Assembly: GCA_004794655.1 (NCBI GenBank)
Contig: SMMW01000219.1
Span: 62,001 to 126,000 of the forward strand
From: Marisa cornuarietis
Taxonomy: Eukaryota; Mollusca; Gastropoda; Architaenioglossa; Ampullariidae
Length of the DNA stretch: 64,000 nucleotides
Direction of reading: 5' to 3'
Below, piece after piece: positions 24,470 through 35,730 of the stretch. The notes beneath the pieces were generated by a model. The model made no database searches. It saw nothing but the letters and a program-made list of their open reading frames with translations, and was not told where the DNA came from. A program made the translations under genes and the position numbers. Numbering within the stretch: the stretch's first letter is position 1; every line of letters begins with the position of its first letter.

Positions 24470-24625
24470 GTCATCTTAGTTGTTTTCTTCAGTTTCTCAC
24501 TGTCACGATTATTATTGTTGTTGTTATAATTAGTATCATTTGTACAGCACCATGAGTTTACTCACAGGACTGGGATATGGCGCCATAAAAATCACCTTTA
24601 TTATTATTAATAATAAGGAAATTAA
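24470..24625 (+). mobile_element. 3' end of an L2/CR1-like LINE
   Basis: Contains CACCATGAG, then GGATATGGCGCCATA and a TTATTATTA tail. The same terminal module is found at 26855-26945 and, on the minus strand, at 34020-34100. Confidence 0.55.
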
Positions 24626-24629
24626 AAAA

Positions 24630-25150
24630 CTGCGAGCTAAAGTAACGAATTACAAATTGTAATCGTATAAAAAGTTATACATATATGAAAGTTAGATATA
24701 TATATACATATATATAAAGAGTCTCTTAAAATACATTTTTTTGAGATTATGTCAGAATAGTTCTTGACTTCTTACTCAGATTTGTGAAACTGATAACAAG
24801 AGAAACAGATCGCCTACTGTACTATCGTGTTGTTCATAGGCTCACCCCAGTCTTTCTGTCAGAGTTTGGGTCACTGGACCAGCTGGCAGGTCAGGTCCCT
24901 CTGTCCCCTCTGTCCCCTCTGTCCCCGATGTTTTTCTCACTGTCCCACACATCAGACTGGACAGGTTTAGCCGTCGCTCATTGTCTTTCACTATGGGATG
25001 GACTGAGGCTGAGTACAGGGGGGATGCTACATGCTTTCCGGTCTGCACTTGGAACATCTTTCTGAAATACTGTAATTGGTCTTCCCTGACTGTTCATTTC
25101 TCCACCATACTCCCACCTGCATTCCTTCATGTCCTGACATTGTTGACTGT
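24630..25150. other. Unassigned segment before the GT minisatellite
   Basis: An A/T-rich part with a short TA run near 24700, then a plus-strand open frame (24784-25065) starting KLITRETDRLLYYRVVHRL. I do not recognise this peptide. A threefold CCCCTCTGT run sits inside it. It may be a decayed element. Confidence 0.3.
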
Positions 25151-25154
25151 ACAT

Positions 25155-26449
25155 GTGAGGGCATGTCAGCTGTGCATGTGAGTTTATGTTAGCTCTGTGT
25201 GTGTGTATTTACTGTGCGTGTGAGTTTATGTTAACTCTGTGTGTGTGTGTGTGTGTGTATTAACTGTGCATGTGAGTTTATGTTAACTGTGTGTGTGTGT
25301 GTGTGTGTATTAACTGTGCGTGTGAGTTTATGTTAACTCTGTGTGTGTGTGTGTGTGTGTTAATTGTGCATGTGAGTTTATGTTAACTGTGCATGTGAGT
25401 TTATGTTAACTGTGTGTGTGTGTGTGTATTAACTGTGCGTGTGAGTTTATGTTAACTCTGTGTGTGTGTGTATTAACTGTGCATGTGAGTTTATGTTAAC
25501 TGTGCATGTGAGTTTATGTTAACTGTGTGTGTGTGTGTGTGTGTATTAACTGTGCGTGTGAGTTTATGTTAACTCTGTGTGTGTGTATTAACTGTGCATG
25601 TGAGTTTATCTTAACTGTGCATGTGAGTTTATGTTAACTGTGTGTGTGTGTGTGTGTGTGTATTTGCTGTGCATGTGAGTTTATGTTAACTGTGTGTGTG
25701 TATTAACTGTGCGTGTGAGTTTATGTTAACTCTGTGTGTGTGTGTGTGTTAACTGTGCATGTGAGTTTATGTTAACTGTGTGTGTGTGTGTATTTGCTGT
25801 GCATGTGAGTTTATGTTAACTGTGTGTGTGTGTGTGTATTAACTGTGCATGTGAGTTTATGTTAACTCTGTGTGTGTGTGTATTAACTGTGCATGTGAGT
25901 TTATGTTAACTCTGTGTGTGTGTGTGTGTGTGTGTGTATTAACTGTGCATGTGAGTTTATGTTAACTGTGCATGTGAGTTTATGTTAACTGTGTGTGTGT
26001 GTGTGTATTAACTGTGCATGTGAGTTTATGTTAACTGTGTGTGTGTGTGTATTAACTGTGCATGTGAGTTTATGTTAACTGTGTGTGTGTGTATTAACTG
26101 TGCATGTGAGTTTATGTTAACTGTGTGTGTATTAACTGTGCATGTGAGTTTATGTTAACTGTGCATGTGAGTTTATGTTAACTGTGTGTGTGTGTGTGTA
26201 TTAACTGTGCATGTGAGTTTATGTTAACTGTGTGTGTGTGTGTATTAACTGTGCATGTGAGTTTATGTTAACTGTGTGTGTGTGTGTATTAACTGTGCAT
26301 GTGAGTTTATGTTAACTGTGTGTGTGTGTGTGTGTATTAACTGTGCATGTGAGTTTATGTTAACTGTGTGTGTGTGTATTAACTGTGCATGTGAGTTTAT
26401 GTTAACTGTGTGTGTGTGTGTGTATTAACTGTGCATGTGAGTTTATGTT

Positions 26450-26483
<34 letters not shown>

Positions 26484-26515
26484 TAACTGTGCATGTGAGT
26501 TTATGTTAACTGTGC
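25155..26515. repeat. GT-rich minisatellite of about 1.4 kb
   Basis: About 30 units of the form attaactgtgcatgtgagtt then tatgttaact, each separated by a (GT)n run of variable length. GTTAAC (an HpaI-type palindrome) occurs in nearly every unit. A compound mini/microsatellite whose unit length varies only in the GT part. Confidence 0.95.
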
Positions 26516-26854
26516 AGGTTGTATGTCTGTTCTGCCTGCTTGTGGTGACCGTCTCTGTCACACAGACTCATCCCTTACTGCTCTCTGTAAAGAGTTCGCT
26601 TCCATGTGGGGAAATGCGCGATACAAACCCTGTTCATCATTTTTGAAGGAGTTCAGCAGGTCACAACTCTCTTCATGCACTTGCAAAGTTCAGAGGTCAT
26701 GGCCTCTGGCCAAAAATAATGGGACAGACGCGAGTTGGATTTTTCAGGCACATGCATAATTGTTGATGATCGCCATACTATCATCTGGCATTCTCTAGAC
26801 AACAATATTGCATTTCATGTTGCGTGCATCCATGTCTGGATTTTTTTCGGGGGT

Positions 26855-26945
26855 GGGGGTGTAAAGCGCCATGAGCCTGTTCATAGGACCTGGATATGGC
26901 GCTGTACAAATTCACTTTATTATTATTATTATTATTATTATTAAA
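26855..26945 (+). mobile_element. 3' end of an L2/CR1-like LINE
   Basis: GCGCCATGAGCCTGTTCAT, then GGATATGGCGCTGTACAAAT and a TTATTATTA tail. Only the terminal module remains. Confidence 0.6.
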
Positions 26946-27019
26946 AACTATGCAATACAATAACTCTTTATTTATCCACAATGGAATTCCAAACAGTGCT
27001 CGTACTAGCAGTAATACAT

Positions 27020-27200
27020 ACATGATATACAGAGTGACGTGCTACAGAGTGAATGTCTAATATAAACACCGGTGAAACATGGATCATTTGAGATGAACAC
27101 TCTTTCAACACCCTTTCCTTCAAACAAAAACTATCCCGTCCAGGAGCTTTCCCTGGATTTCTGGAAGTTAATGTGGGTTCATGTGGGTGAATGGGGGTCA
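27020..27200 (-). mobile_element. Degenerate reverse-transcriptase fragment
   Basis: The minus-strand frame contains SRNPGKAPGRDSF followed by ERVLKECSSQM. This resembles the GKAPGPDG...VLK(E/A)C block of jockey/CR1-type reverse transcriptases. No further motifs follow. Confidence 0.5.
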
Positions 27201-28350
27201 ATGTGGTCAATACAGAAACGAACAGCCTGTTCCAACACTGTTATATTTTCTAAGATAGACAAAGATTACACAAAGCATCTTAATCTTGATTAAGACCATG
27301 AACATCAAAACGAGCACAGAGATCACTGGATTCTCTGCTCCTGTTTCCCCTCAAGTTATTTCCCTTTCCATCTGTAACATTAAGGTTAGTATCGACCTCA
27401 CTAACTTACCTACCCGTGGTTTCCTTCTAATCCTACTCTAAATTGTCACTCATCCTTATGAAACTGAGCAAAAGAAAACAAAGTTCTACATTTTTACTGT
27501 AAATATTATTTCCGAAAAAGATGTACAATCCTTCTTGTATGCAAAACTGAAGATAGATTAAAAACATAGAAATAGTTCCTTATTGTAAACCTTGTGCTCG
27601 CAGACAGGTTTAAAACCAACATAAAATATCATGAACAAACGATCACAGCTGTGAACAATTATCAAAGTAATTTTATGATTACCCATGAAGATGGCGGCAA
27701 GTACACTAATGTTTACTGATGTGTTACACCCACTCACTTCTAGGGAGGAGACCTCTTTAGATGGCGGTGACCGTCTCCTCTCCATGCTGCCTGAACTTCA
27801 TCAAATCATTACTGTCAGGTACACACTCTAGTCAGGTGGACCAGAGGAAACTAGGCTGTCATACGGGTATCGAACCAGCGAGTGTTAATTTAACGCCTTT
27901 CAGTTAGGACACCGTTGTTGTCATTACTAAACTATCCCCTCCACTTCCCGAAAGATTTTTATTTCTCAAAACAATTAATGTAAATGTGTCGGTGTTGACT
28001 ATGGGGGAGGGGTGGTCCACCGTGAGTCCTAACTGTCTCCTGACTCCAAGCTCTTACATAGGACTGACTACCCGCTCTTTGTGTTGTAACTTTCTTCATT
28101 TCCCTCTCGTTTTTAATACAGTCCAGACCATTAGTTAGTTGTGCTGTCTATATCTCTGAGCATATTTCTATTTAAACTATTTAAATGTTACAGTCACAGA
28201 CACATTGTATTAATTGTTACAGTCATAGCTGTACTTAGTTCCATAATCCCGACTGAACTGGTTTTTTTGTCAGTCCTAGTTTCATAGCCAGAGTCACAGT
28301 ACGAGTTCATACGCAAGTCCGGCAACCTCCAAATCTCTCAAGAAGTTCTC
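27200..28350. other. 3' flank of EXD1-like copy C
   Basis: No gene recognised. A tRNA-like B box lies near 27865. On the minus strand just past the stop of copy C (28300-28351), ENFLRDLEVAGLAYE can be read in another frame. It is the remnant of the C-terminal end lost from that gene. Confidence 0.5.
27840..27925 (-). mobile_element. tRNA-like SINE remnant
   Basis: The minus strand reads ACTCGCTGGTTCGATACCCG, a B-box-like sequence, preceded by a degenerate A-box region. A similar block (CTAGTTCGATACCCG) is at 60915 on the plus strand. Confidence 0.35.
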
Positions 28351-28351
28351 A

Positions 28352-31300
28352 TCAATGAAGGGGGAAGGCCCTGTGGCCAGACACAGGAGGCAAGCTTTCG
28401 CATGTAGCCTGGGAGGAGCTAGAAAGTGGATGTGTTCTCTGTGAGCTGCTCCTTACGGGTATCTCTTCCTGCACCAACCAGTACAGGCGCAGCGCCACTG
28501 GGGTGACGGGTAGAAGGTGGCATCGATCCAAGGCGCGTTTCTCAAAGTGCGCCAAGTGCTTGATGGGAGTTTGTATGTTGTACTTTCTCTCTATGTCATT
28601 CAGTAAGACCTTGTCCAGTCGTCTTTGAATTTGTATGGCCAGCTTCTTCAGAGATTTATCCCTTGAATGATATATGCTTTTTGACAGGACGCCGAACATG
28701 TAACTTTGGGGTACAATGCTGTTTCCCTGCAATATCAAAATGTCATCACTATATTAATATATATATATATATATACTGTGCAGAATGGCAGGGACAAGTC
28801 ATAAATTTAGAAATCGCATTTATAGTAGATTATTTGTAAAGTTGATTGTGCTTCCGGAACCAAATTGTGTGACAGAAGCAAAACTGTCTTGTGTCAGTGA
28901 ATTAGTGAAGTATGCTCAGTTGAACACACGCATGAATGCGGTACTGTAGTATAAATGCAACTCTAACTGCCGCTTAAAGTGATAAATGTGGAAAGTACTA
29001 GGGTGCATATCATAGTAGTGCTGATAAAGTGTGCAATAGTTAGACTAGAGGCATGGTGTCTTCCATTCTTTAAAGAATTGTATTTTAAAGTTCAGCTGTC
29101 GAAATTTGGTTTGCAGAAGACAGAATACAATCACAAGTTCATAAGAGTTTACCTTTTCATCTAATTCTGCTTTTATTTCCTCGACCTTGGCTCTAAGGCT
29201 CTGAACCGACAGGCTCCAGATGTCCCGTGGCAGACCCTCTCTATCCATGTGATTTCTCTTCAACCGTCTGATGGCAGCCAAGACGTCCTGCGTGATACAG
29301 GGTAAACCATGAGATAGACTTTCAGATACAGACAGGATAAAACACGAGATAGACTTTCAGATACAGACAGGATAAAACACGAGAGAGACTTTCAGATACA
29401 GACAGGATAAAATTTGACGGAGACTTTCAGATACAGACAGGATAAAACACGAGAGAGACTTTCAGATACAAACAGGATAAAACACGAGAGAGACTTTCAG
29501 ATACAAACAGGATAAAACACGAGAGAGACTTTCAGATACAGACAGGATAAAATTTGAGGGAGACTTTCAGATACAGACAGGAAAAAACTTGAGGGAAACT
29601 TTCAGATATAGACAGGATAAAACTTGAGGGAAACTTTCAGATATAGACAGGATAAAACTTGAGGGAGACTTTCAGATGCAGACATGATAAAATACGAGAG
29701 TCAAGACTTTCAGATGCAGACATGATAAAATACGAGAGTCAAGACTTTCAGATACAAACAGGATAAAACTCAGATACAGACAGGATAAAACTTGAGGGAG
29801 ACTTTCAGATACAGACATGATAAAATACGAGAGTCAAGACTTTCAGATACAGACATGATAAAATACGAGAGTCAAGACTTTCAGATGCAGACATGATAAA
29901 ATACGAGAGTCAAGACTTTCAGATACAAACAGGATAAAACTCAGATACAGACAGGATAAAACTTGAGGGAGACTTTCAGATACAGACATGATAAAATACG
30001 AGAGTCAAGACTTTCAGATACAGACAGGATAAAGTTGAGGGAGACTTTCAGATACAGACAGGATAAAACTCAGATACAGACAGGATAAACATGAAGTAGA
30101 CTATAGACACCGACAGGATAAAACGAGGCACACTTTCAGATTGCAGACAGGATGAAAAATAAGGTACACTTTTAGACAGAGACAGGATAAAACATAAGGT
30201 AACATTTCAGACAGACAGGATAACATGTGAGATACATTTCAAGACATACCAGAAGGGTAAAAATGAGGTTCACCTTTAAGATTTCAAGGAAATGCAGGTA
30301 ACTCAAGTTAGGTTAATTTCTCTGATTAATTGTCTTCGTGAGCTCACCTCATCGTTTATGTCTGATAGGCTATATGGCGGTCTGGCAGTCCTCACAAAAT
30401 CCCGAAGAATATTACAAACCACGACATCTTCATCTTCCTCCATCTTGTTTCTTACTTCCTCATGTATAGTCGCCTCGATTGTTTCACAAGTTCGGGCGGT
30501 TAGTTGGCTTGTCAGGTCTCTCTCACTCACAATTCTGGAGTAGAACAGCTCATGTTTGTTATTAAACATAATTGCGAATACAAAACTTTAGTAGAATGTG
30601 GATAATTTATTGTTCAAATATTTTTTCATCGATATTTCGTTATCCTTTTGAATGTCGTGCTTGAAAACAACGCTTTCCCTTGTAGTCATTACCATCTCTA
30701 TCATATTTCACATTTTGTAAGCATGTACCTCTTTATTTCTGAATACATTTCCGGTATCAGGACCAGAACGTCCTGACTTGCGCAGTCGATCATTTCCTGC
30801 GTCATTGGACGCTTAGCCCAGAGTTCTCCTTCATTCTTGGCCCACTGCGTCTGTGACAACATCTCGAACATTAATATCAAATAAGTGACAACATCTCGAA
30901 CATACTAATATCAAATAAGTGACAACATCTCGAACATACTAATATCAAATAAGTGACAACATCTCGAACATACTAATATCAAATAAGTGACACCATCTCG
31001 AACATACTAATATCAAATAAGTGACAACATCTCGAACATACTAATATCAAATAAGTGACACCATCTCGAACATACTAATATCAAATAAGTGACACCATCT
31101 CGAACATACTAATATCAAATAAGTGACACCATCTCGAACATACTAATATCAAATAAGTGACAACATCTCGAACATACTAATATCAAATAAGTGACAACAT
31201 CTCGAACATACTAATATCAAATAAGTGACACCATCTCGAACATACTAATATCAAATAAGTGAATGCTATATTTTTAAGGCGCCGAAGTAAGGTCCATCTC

Positions 31301-32830
31301 TTCATGACAATAAGGGGAATACGAGTTAAGGAAAGAAAAACCCGTTGTTTCTTTGATAACAATGATAAGAACAGATCACACATGATCCCTATATATAAGA
31401 CTACAATGATACTGAATGTGGCGATTTGAAACGAATTTTGCTGGGACGCTGAAAAAACACACAAATAGCTGTAATGGGAATCAAAGTGAGTCAAAACTCA
31501 GTGAAATAAGAAAACTAACTTAGGGGTAGGCAAAAAAAAACCTCAATCCGACAGGAAAAACTTACTTGAAGTACTATTATGACACGAGAAGCAAAGCATA
31601 TCAATAAATCTTAGAAGAATGTCTTTCCTTATATCTTGAAATAAACTAAACTATGCAAAGAAGACACATACAACCATCAGATTATTACAAGAATGGAGTT
31701 AGAGATACATAACACCAAATAAATACTAATCTATAGGGAAGGAGCTCTACAAGTTGTTGATTTTCTCATCTTTTAACAAGCACTTAAATTATCTTGGATA
31801 AGAAAATGTTGTATCCGATGAGAGCATCACACAGTGATGTTTAACATACATCAGAAGGCAAATTAGCTAATGACTACCTGTATCAGGTCTTTATCCTGTA
31901 AGAGGGCGGCTTTCTGTGGACAGTACAGACTACACAAGTCTGCCAGCTTCGTGCGACTGGGGTAACGCCGTCCCTCCGCTCGCTGCAGCTCCATGTGAGC
32001 CAGCTGCATGTCAAACACATTGAACAGCTGCACCCCGAACTGACAGTACAGCGCCTCGGCGTCGTTTCTGCTGGAGTGCATCACCTGGCCACGAGGAGAA
32101 GGCAGACAACCCTCAGATCAATGGTACTTGATGGAAAAGACATTTTGGTCCAAAAAGTGGGATGAAATAATGTTCATATAAAGTCAAATCTGCGCAAATC
32201 TTCGTATATTTCATAGCAGCTTCTGCACATTTCTCAAACATTTCAACTCTAAACTAAAGAAAACACCGAAATAAAATATTACTATGTCTGGAAAGAGTTC
32301 TGGTGAAAGGCAAACTTGAATCGACTGTCCTAATAAAATTATCTGTGTGTACATGCACATGTTCTCACCTTCATACCTGTGTCACTTCCAAATTACTTAT
32401 ATAATATAATAACTGAAAAAAGTAAAGTATCTCGAAGAGTACAGAACAAACACATTAGAGAAGGATAAAATATACTATGGAAGTAAGAAAAGTGGTAAAG
32501 TACAAACATGGATGTAGCCTTCCTAACAAATCTCTCAAGGTTTTACTTAAAGTTCGCGGACATTTGAAATACCTTTCTCACCTTGATAATTCTGTCACTT
32601 TCCAGAATGGATTTGAGCCCACCTCCCAAAAGGATTCTCGGCTCAGTATGGACATCAAAGAGATAGACCTGTCCGTCCTTAGTTGCTATCTGCAGGAGGG
32701 TTACAGGACCGGTCTTGCTGAGGTTCACACCTTGCGCATTGACAGCCAGGTAAGGTTCTCTTTTAAGGTCTTGCAAGACGTGTTCGCAGGTGCTCCTCGT
32801 GTTGATAATTTTAGCTTGGTGAGAAGCCAT
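28352..32830 (-). CDS. EXD1-like exonuclease-domain protein, copy C, decaying
   Basis: Exons 32582-32830, 31878-32084, 30729-30850, 30348-30534, 29153-29287 and 28352-28726 give an open frame of 424 aa. Motif I is NAQ (both D31 and E33 lost) and motif III is C175-x3-D179; the motif II D91 is kept. It is predicted to be catalytically dead. In the last exon about eight codons are missing near the RPKG region. A frameshift after WLVQEE then replaces the conserved domain with a Ser/Pro-rich run and a stop. Remnants of the lost end (LTENTSTF, then GYMRKL, then NFLRDLEVAGL) are readable in other frames. The leader-intron acceptor that reads CCAG in A (TCAG in B) is CCAT here. The copy is probably a young pseudogene or a truncated paralogue. 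Confidence 0.65.
29288..30265. repeat. Minisatellite in intron 4 of copy C
   Basis: About 33-bp units (gactttcagatacagacagg then ataaaacacgaga), roughly 28 copies with variant runs (aatttgaggg, aatacgagagtcaa). The array begins at the acceptor of exon 5. The bases just upstream of that acceptor (gatacagggtaaaccatgag) form a diverged first unit. Confidence 0.92.
30851..31262. repeat. Minisatellite in intron 2 of copy C
   Basis: Twelve near-identical 34-bp units (gtgacaacatctcgaacata then ctaatatcaaataa). The first unit contains the 3' splice site of exon 3: the CTGTGACAAC on the plus strand is the reverse of the GTTGTCACAG acceptor. High identity indicates recent expansion. Confidence 0.95.
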
Positions 32831-32999
32831 GATGTTATTATGGAAAATGAATATCAGTGAGGTATATTCTTGTAAACAACATTACCATTCAATATAAGCT
32901 AAGCCAGGTTAGTCTAGAGAAGATTCACGAGGCCAGCCAGACAACTCCGCTCTTCGTCTGACGACCATGTCTCGTTATTGTTTTTTACCAGTAAGAGCA

Positions 33000-34015
33000 T
33001 GCTCCTAAGAGTGTGAGCATTCGCTTTACACATTGTTGCTTTTATTATTATTATTATTATTATTAACCAGAAGACATTACAGATTCTGAAGTACTGTGAG
33101 GGTCGAAATTTGGGTTTTGTTCATCTTCGTTTCGCGCGCGCGGATTCTTAAAGCGCGGATTCTTCAACAGCAAGACGATTGCCTGTTTATGGCTCTTCAG
33201 GCCATGATATATTAGTTTGGTCGAGAGAAGGACTTTGGAAATAACATGACATACACCTTCTAACAGTATTCAACCCCAGTCTACGTTAAAAAATTTGAAA
33301 TATACACCAAACACATAGTGTGGACACTCAAGGCGGAAAGATAAGCACAGTAAGGGGATGATGGTGGGGGCAGGGGAGGGTATTTGTATTTAGTTTTTTT
33401 GTATAATTTTCAGACTGCTTTACAAGGGGCGAACAAGGGTGAGGGGAACTGATGCAAAGAGCGCTGGCCTTGCATGTACATCAACCCCAGGGACAGTCAT
33501 TTTCTACATCGTCTTTCTCCTCTCGATTATGTTGCTCATCTCAGTGTTATTCCTAGCCTCGTTGTTGTTCTTGATCTCATTCTATTCCTAATCACTTCTA
33601 CAAAAATGTTACTGATTTTCATGCTTCTTGTTTAAAATTGGTTCTTGAAACCTTGCTGATTCCCGGTCCGGCTCATTTATTTCTTCTCCTTAGTACCCTT
33701 CGTTTGAATCCCCTTCCTTTGAAGCCAGCCAGTCCATAGTAAAGAGCTCATCGATTGTGAGACCGTTTATTATTTATTTTGGTAGCACCACACAGCCTGT
33801 TGGTTAACTGGTCGACTGAGGCCTCGAATTTTGTCTGCTAGCGAAAGCAGATTGGGGTAGATCTTGAATACCCTGATGTTGTTTATTGTGTTTCAGTCGT
33901 TTACGTGCTGTCTTATATCTCCTTCCTCTCATTTTTTTTCAAGTTTGATCTTTGCCAATGGCCCGCCTATGGTCCAGCGACAGGTTGGTGATTGTAGTGT
34001 TCTACGCGTGCACGT
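33000..34015. other. Leader intron of copy C, no other gene recognised
   Basis: Contains an ATT run near 33040 and short GC-rich motifs near 33135. No supported feature. Confidence 0.35.
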
Positions 34016-34019
34016 GTAT

Positions 34020-34053
<34 letters not shown>

Positions 34054-34365
34054 AGATTTGTATAGCGCATATTCACACTCATAGACAGCATGCTCTTAGC
34101 GCTTAAAACGAGGAAGAGACGTGGACTACATGGATAGAACACGAAGGACGGAAGAATAAACGACAGTACTGACGAAAAACAGAAAACAAAGATGGAAAAC
34201 ACAAAAAGACAACAAGTAACAGGAACAGAGAATATAGTGATTCTGCAGAGAAAGATGGGGAGACAAGTAGCAAGAGCGGAAGGGGGGAGGGTAAGAAGGA
34301 CGAGTATTGTGTGGACTGTGTTAGGAGTGATGCTCAAGGAAGAGGTGTGTTTTCAGTGCAGGTAA
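34020..34365 (-). mobile_element. L2/CR1-like LINE 3' fragment
   Basis: On the minus strand it begins CTGAAAACACACCTCTTCCT, the usual end of the L2-type ORF2. Next comes CACTCCTAACACAGTCCACA, shared with the element at 61140-61860. It ends GCGCTATACAAATCTTCAT with an ATT tail. Confidence 0.65.
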
Positions 34366-34397
34366 TATACAGGTATATTCAAACACCAGATGCTTAC

Positions 34398-34715
34398 CTG
34401 TGTGAGTGAAATCACGAAGAAGCTGCAGGTACCCTGTGTCTGATCATCGATCCACGGACGTGTATAGTCACGTTTCAGTTTAATGACTAGAGCGAGGCTT
34501 TTCACTACAAAGCTTCCAGTTTATTCACATTCATTGTTAAGGCTCGCCAAGACTAACAGGACATCGCAAAAGCCTCAGCGTTGGTCTCGGCAGACAGACA
34601 GCAGTCCACCCATACACACCCGTGGTTGTATCGTGTCTGTCGCTGATGACAATGGCCGTGTCACGCTGTCAAGTCTTTGCATTCAGTTGTCTACTTACAT
34701 GTGTGCAAGTCTTCA
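34398..34715 (-). other. Non-coding first exon of EXD1-like copy C (approximate 5' end)
   Basis: The minus strand ends GATTTCACTCACACAG before the donor GTAAGCATC. It matches the leader exons of the other copies near the donor. The 5' end is inferred from the TATA-like box and may be wrong. Confidence 0.4.
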
Positions 34716-34743
34716 ACACAAGCACAGTGTGCAGGGGTACAAA

Positions 34744-34754
34744 CCTTTTTATTT
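34744..34754 (-). promoter_or_regulatory. TATA-like box of copy C
   Basis: The minus strand reads CAAATAAAAAGG within a block (GTCGGACA upstream, GTTTGTACC downstream) that matches the promoter of the fourth copy at 632-641. Confidence 0.4.
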
Positions 34755-35539
34755 GTCCGACCTGTCAGCACTGACTTTCGTTTTCTCTGTTTCTTGGAAT
34801 ACGAGGCTGAATACCCCGCCCTTGTGTATGTTAGGTACTAAGCATGCTAATGTGCAATAAATTGTGTTCAGCTCCACTGCACAGGTAAATATGACTGTAC
34901 TACTTTCAAGGTATGAAAATTTACTTGGCATTTCGCCATCTGCCGGCCTCAATGCCTGAATGACTGGTCACCTTTCTTCATGGTTTCCTTGTACACACCT
35001 GCACACCAGCTTTAGACATTCTTGCAGAATGGCGAGTCCTCTGTGGGCCCTACCTGGGGATTTTATGCGTGGCCTTTGTAGTAATAACAGATTAGCTCTG
35101 CAAAATTGTTAATGTGTCCCAGATGTTAATTATAATAATATACAAATTTACGCGGGAAAATTGTATGACGTGCGGTCCACATCATCTGGTTAAATATACG
35201 AGATGAGATCCAGTAAAAGTTCGAATTTTCTTTGTTTGTATTGAACCTTCATATTTTGATATCTTGTAATTAATTAAGAAATCCTCGACATGAGAAATAA
35301 TAATGAAAGAAGCGTCAGGTTCAGCAAATGACAAAATGGAACAAAGCAACAAAGTGTGCCAAATCTTTTGAATTCCTCGTTGATTTATTACAACTTTAAG
35401 AAGACAGATGTCACAGGACAGCAGGAACCAGTACTTGCAACAGTCAAGCGGCGTAAGCTGGTCTGGTTTGGCCATGTAAGCTAACAAGACACTGTGTAGA
35501 AGACTTCAAGCTATCTTGGAAGGAAGGTTGTGGGGGTGG

Positions 35540-35730
35540 GGGTGGGACCGGTGTTTTATGCCGAGCCAGCAACTAAGGCTATATCACGGCAAGGCAGCCA
35601 GCCCTGTAAACAGATGCCACATCAGAGAAAGAACAGCGTGCCCGAGATGAGAACTGAACCCAGGACAGCCAACCTTCACTGTATTGGTGACAGGCTATAT
35701 CCGATGTGCCACCGGACCACCCTACTTGAA
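35540..35730 (-). mobile_element. tRNA-derived SINE, family 1, copy 2
   Basis: A close match to 2685-2876 in the same orientation. The minus-strand head has CCTGGGTTCAGTTCTCATC and the tail has GATATAGCCTTAGTTGCTGG then CTCGGCATAAAACACC. Confidence 0.65.
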
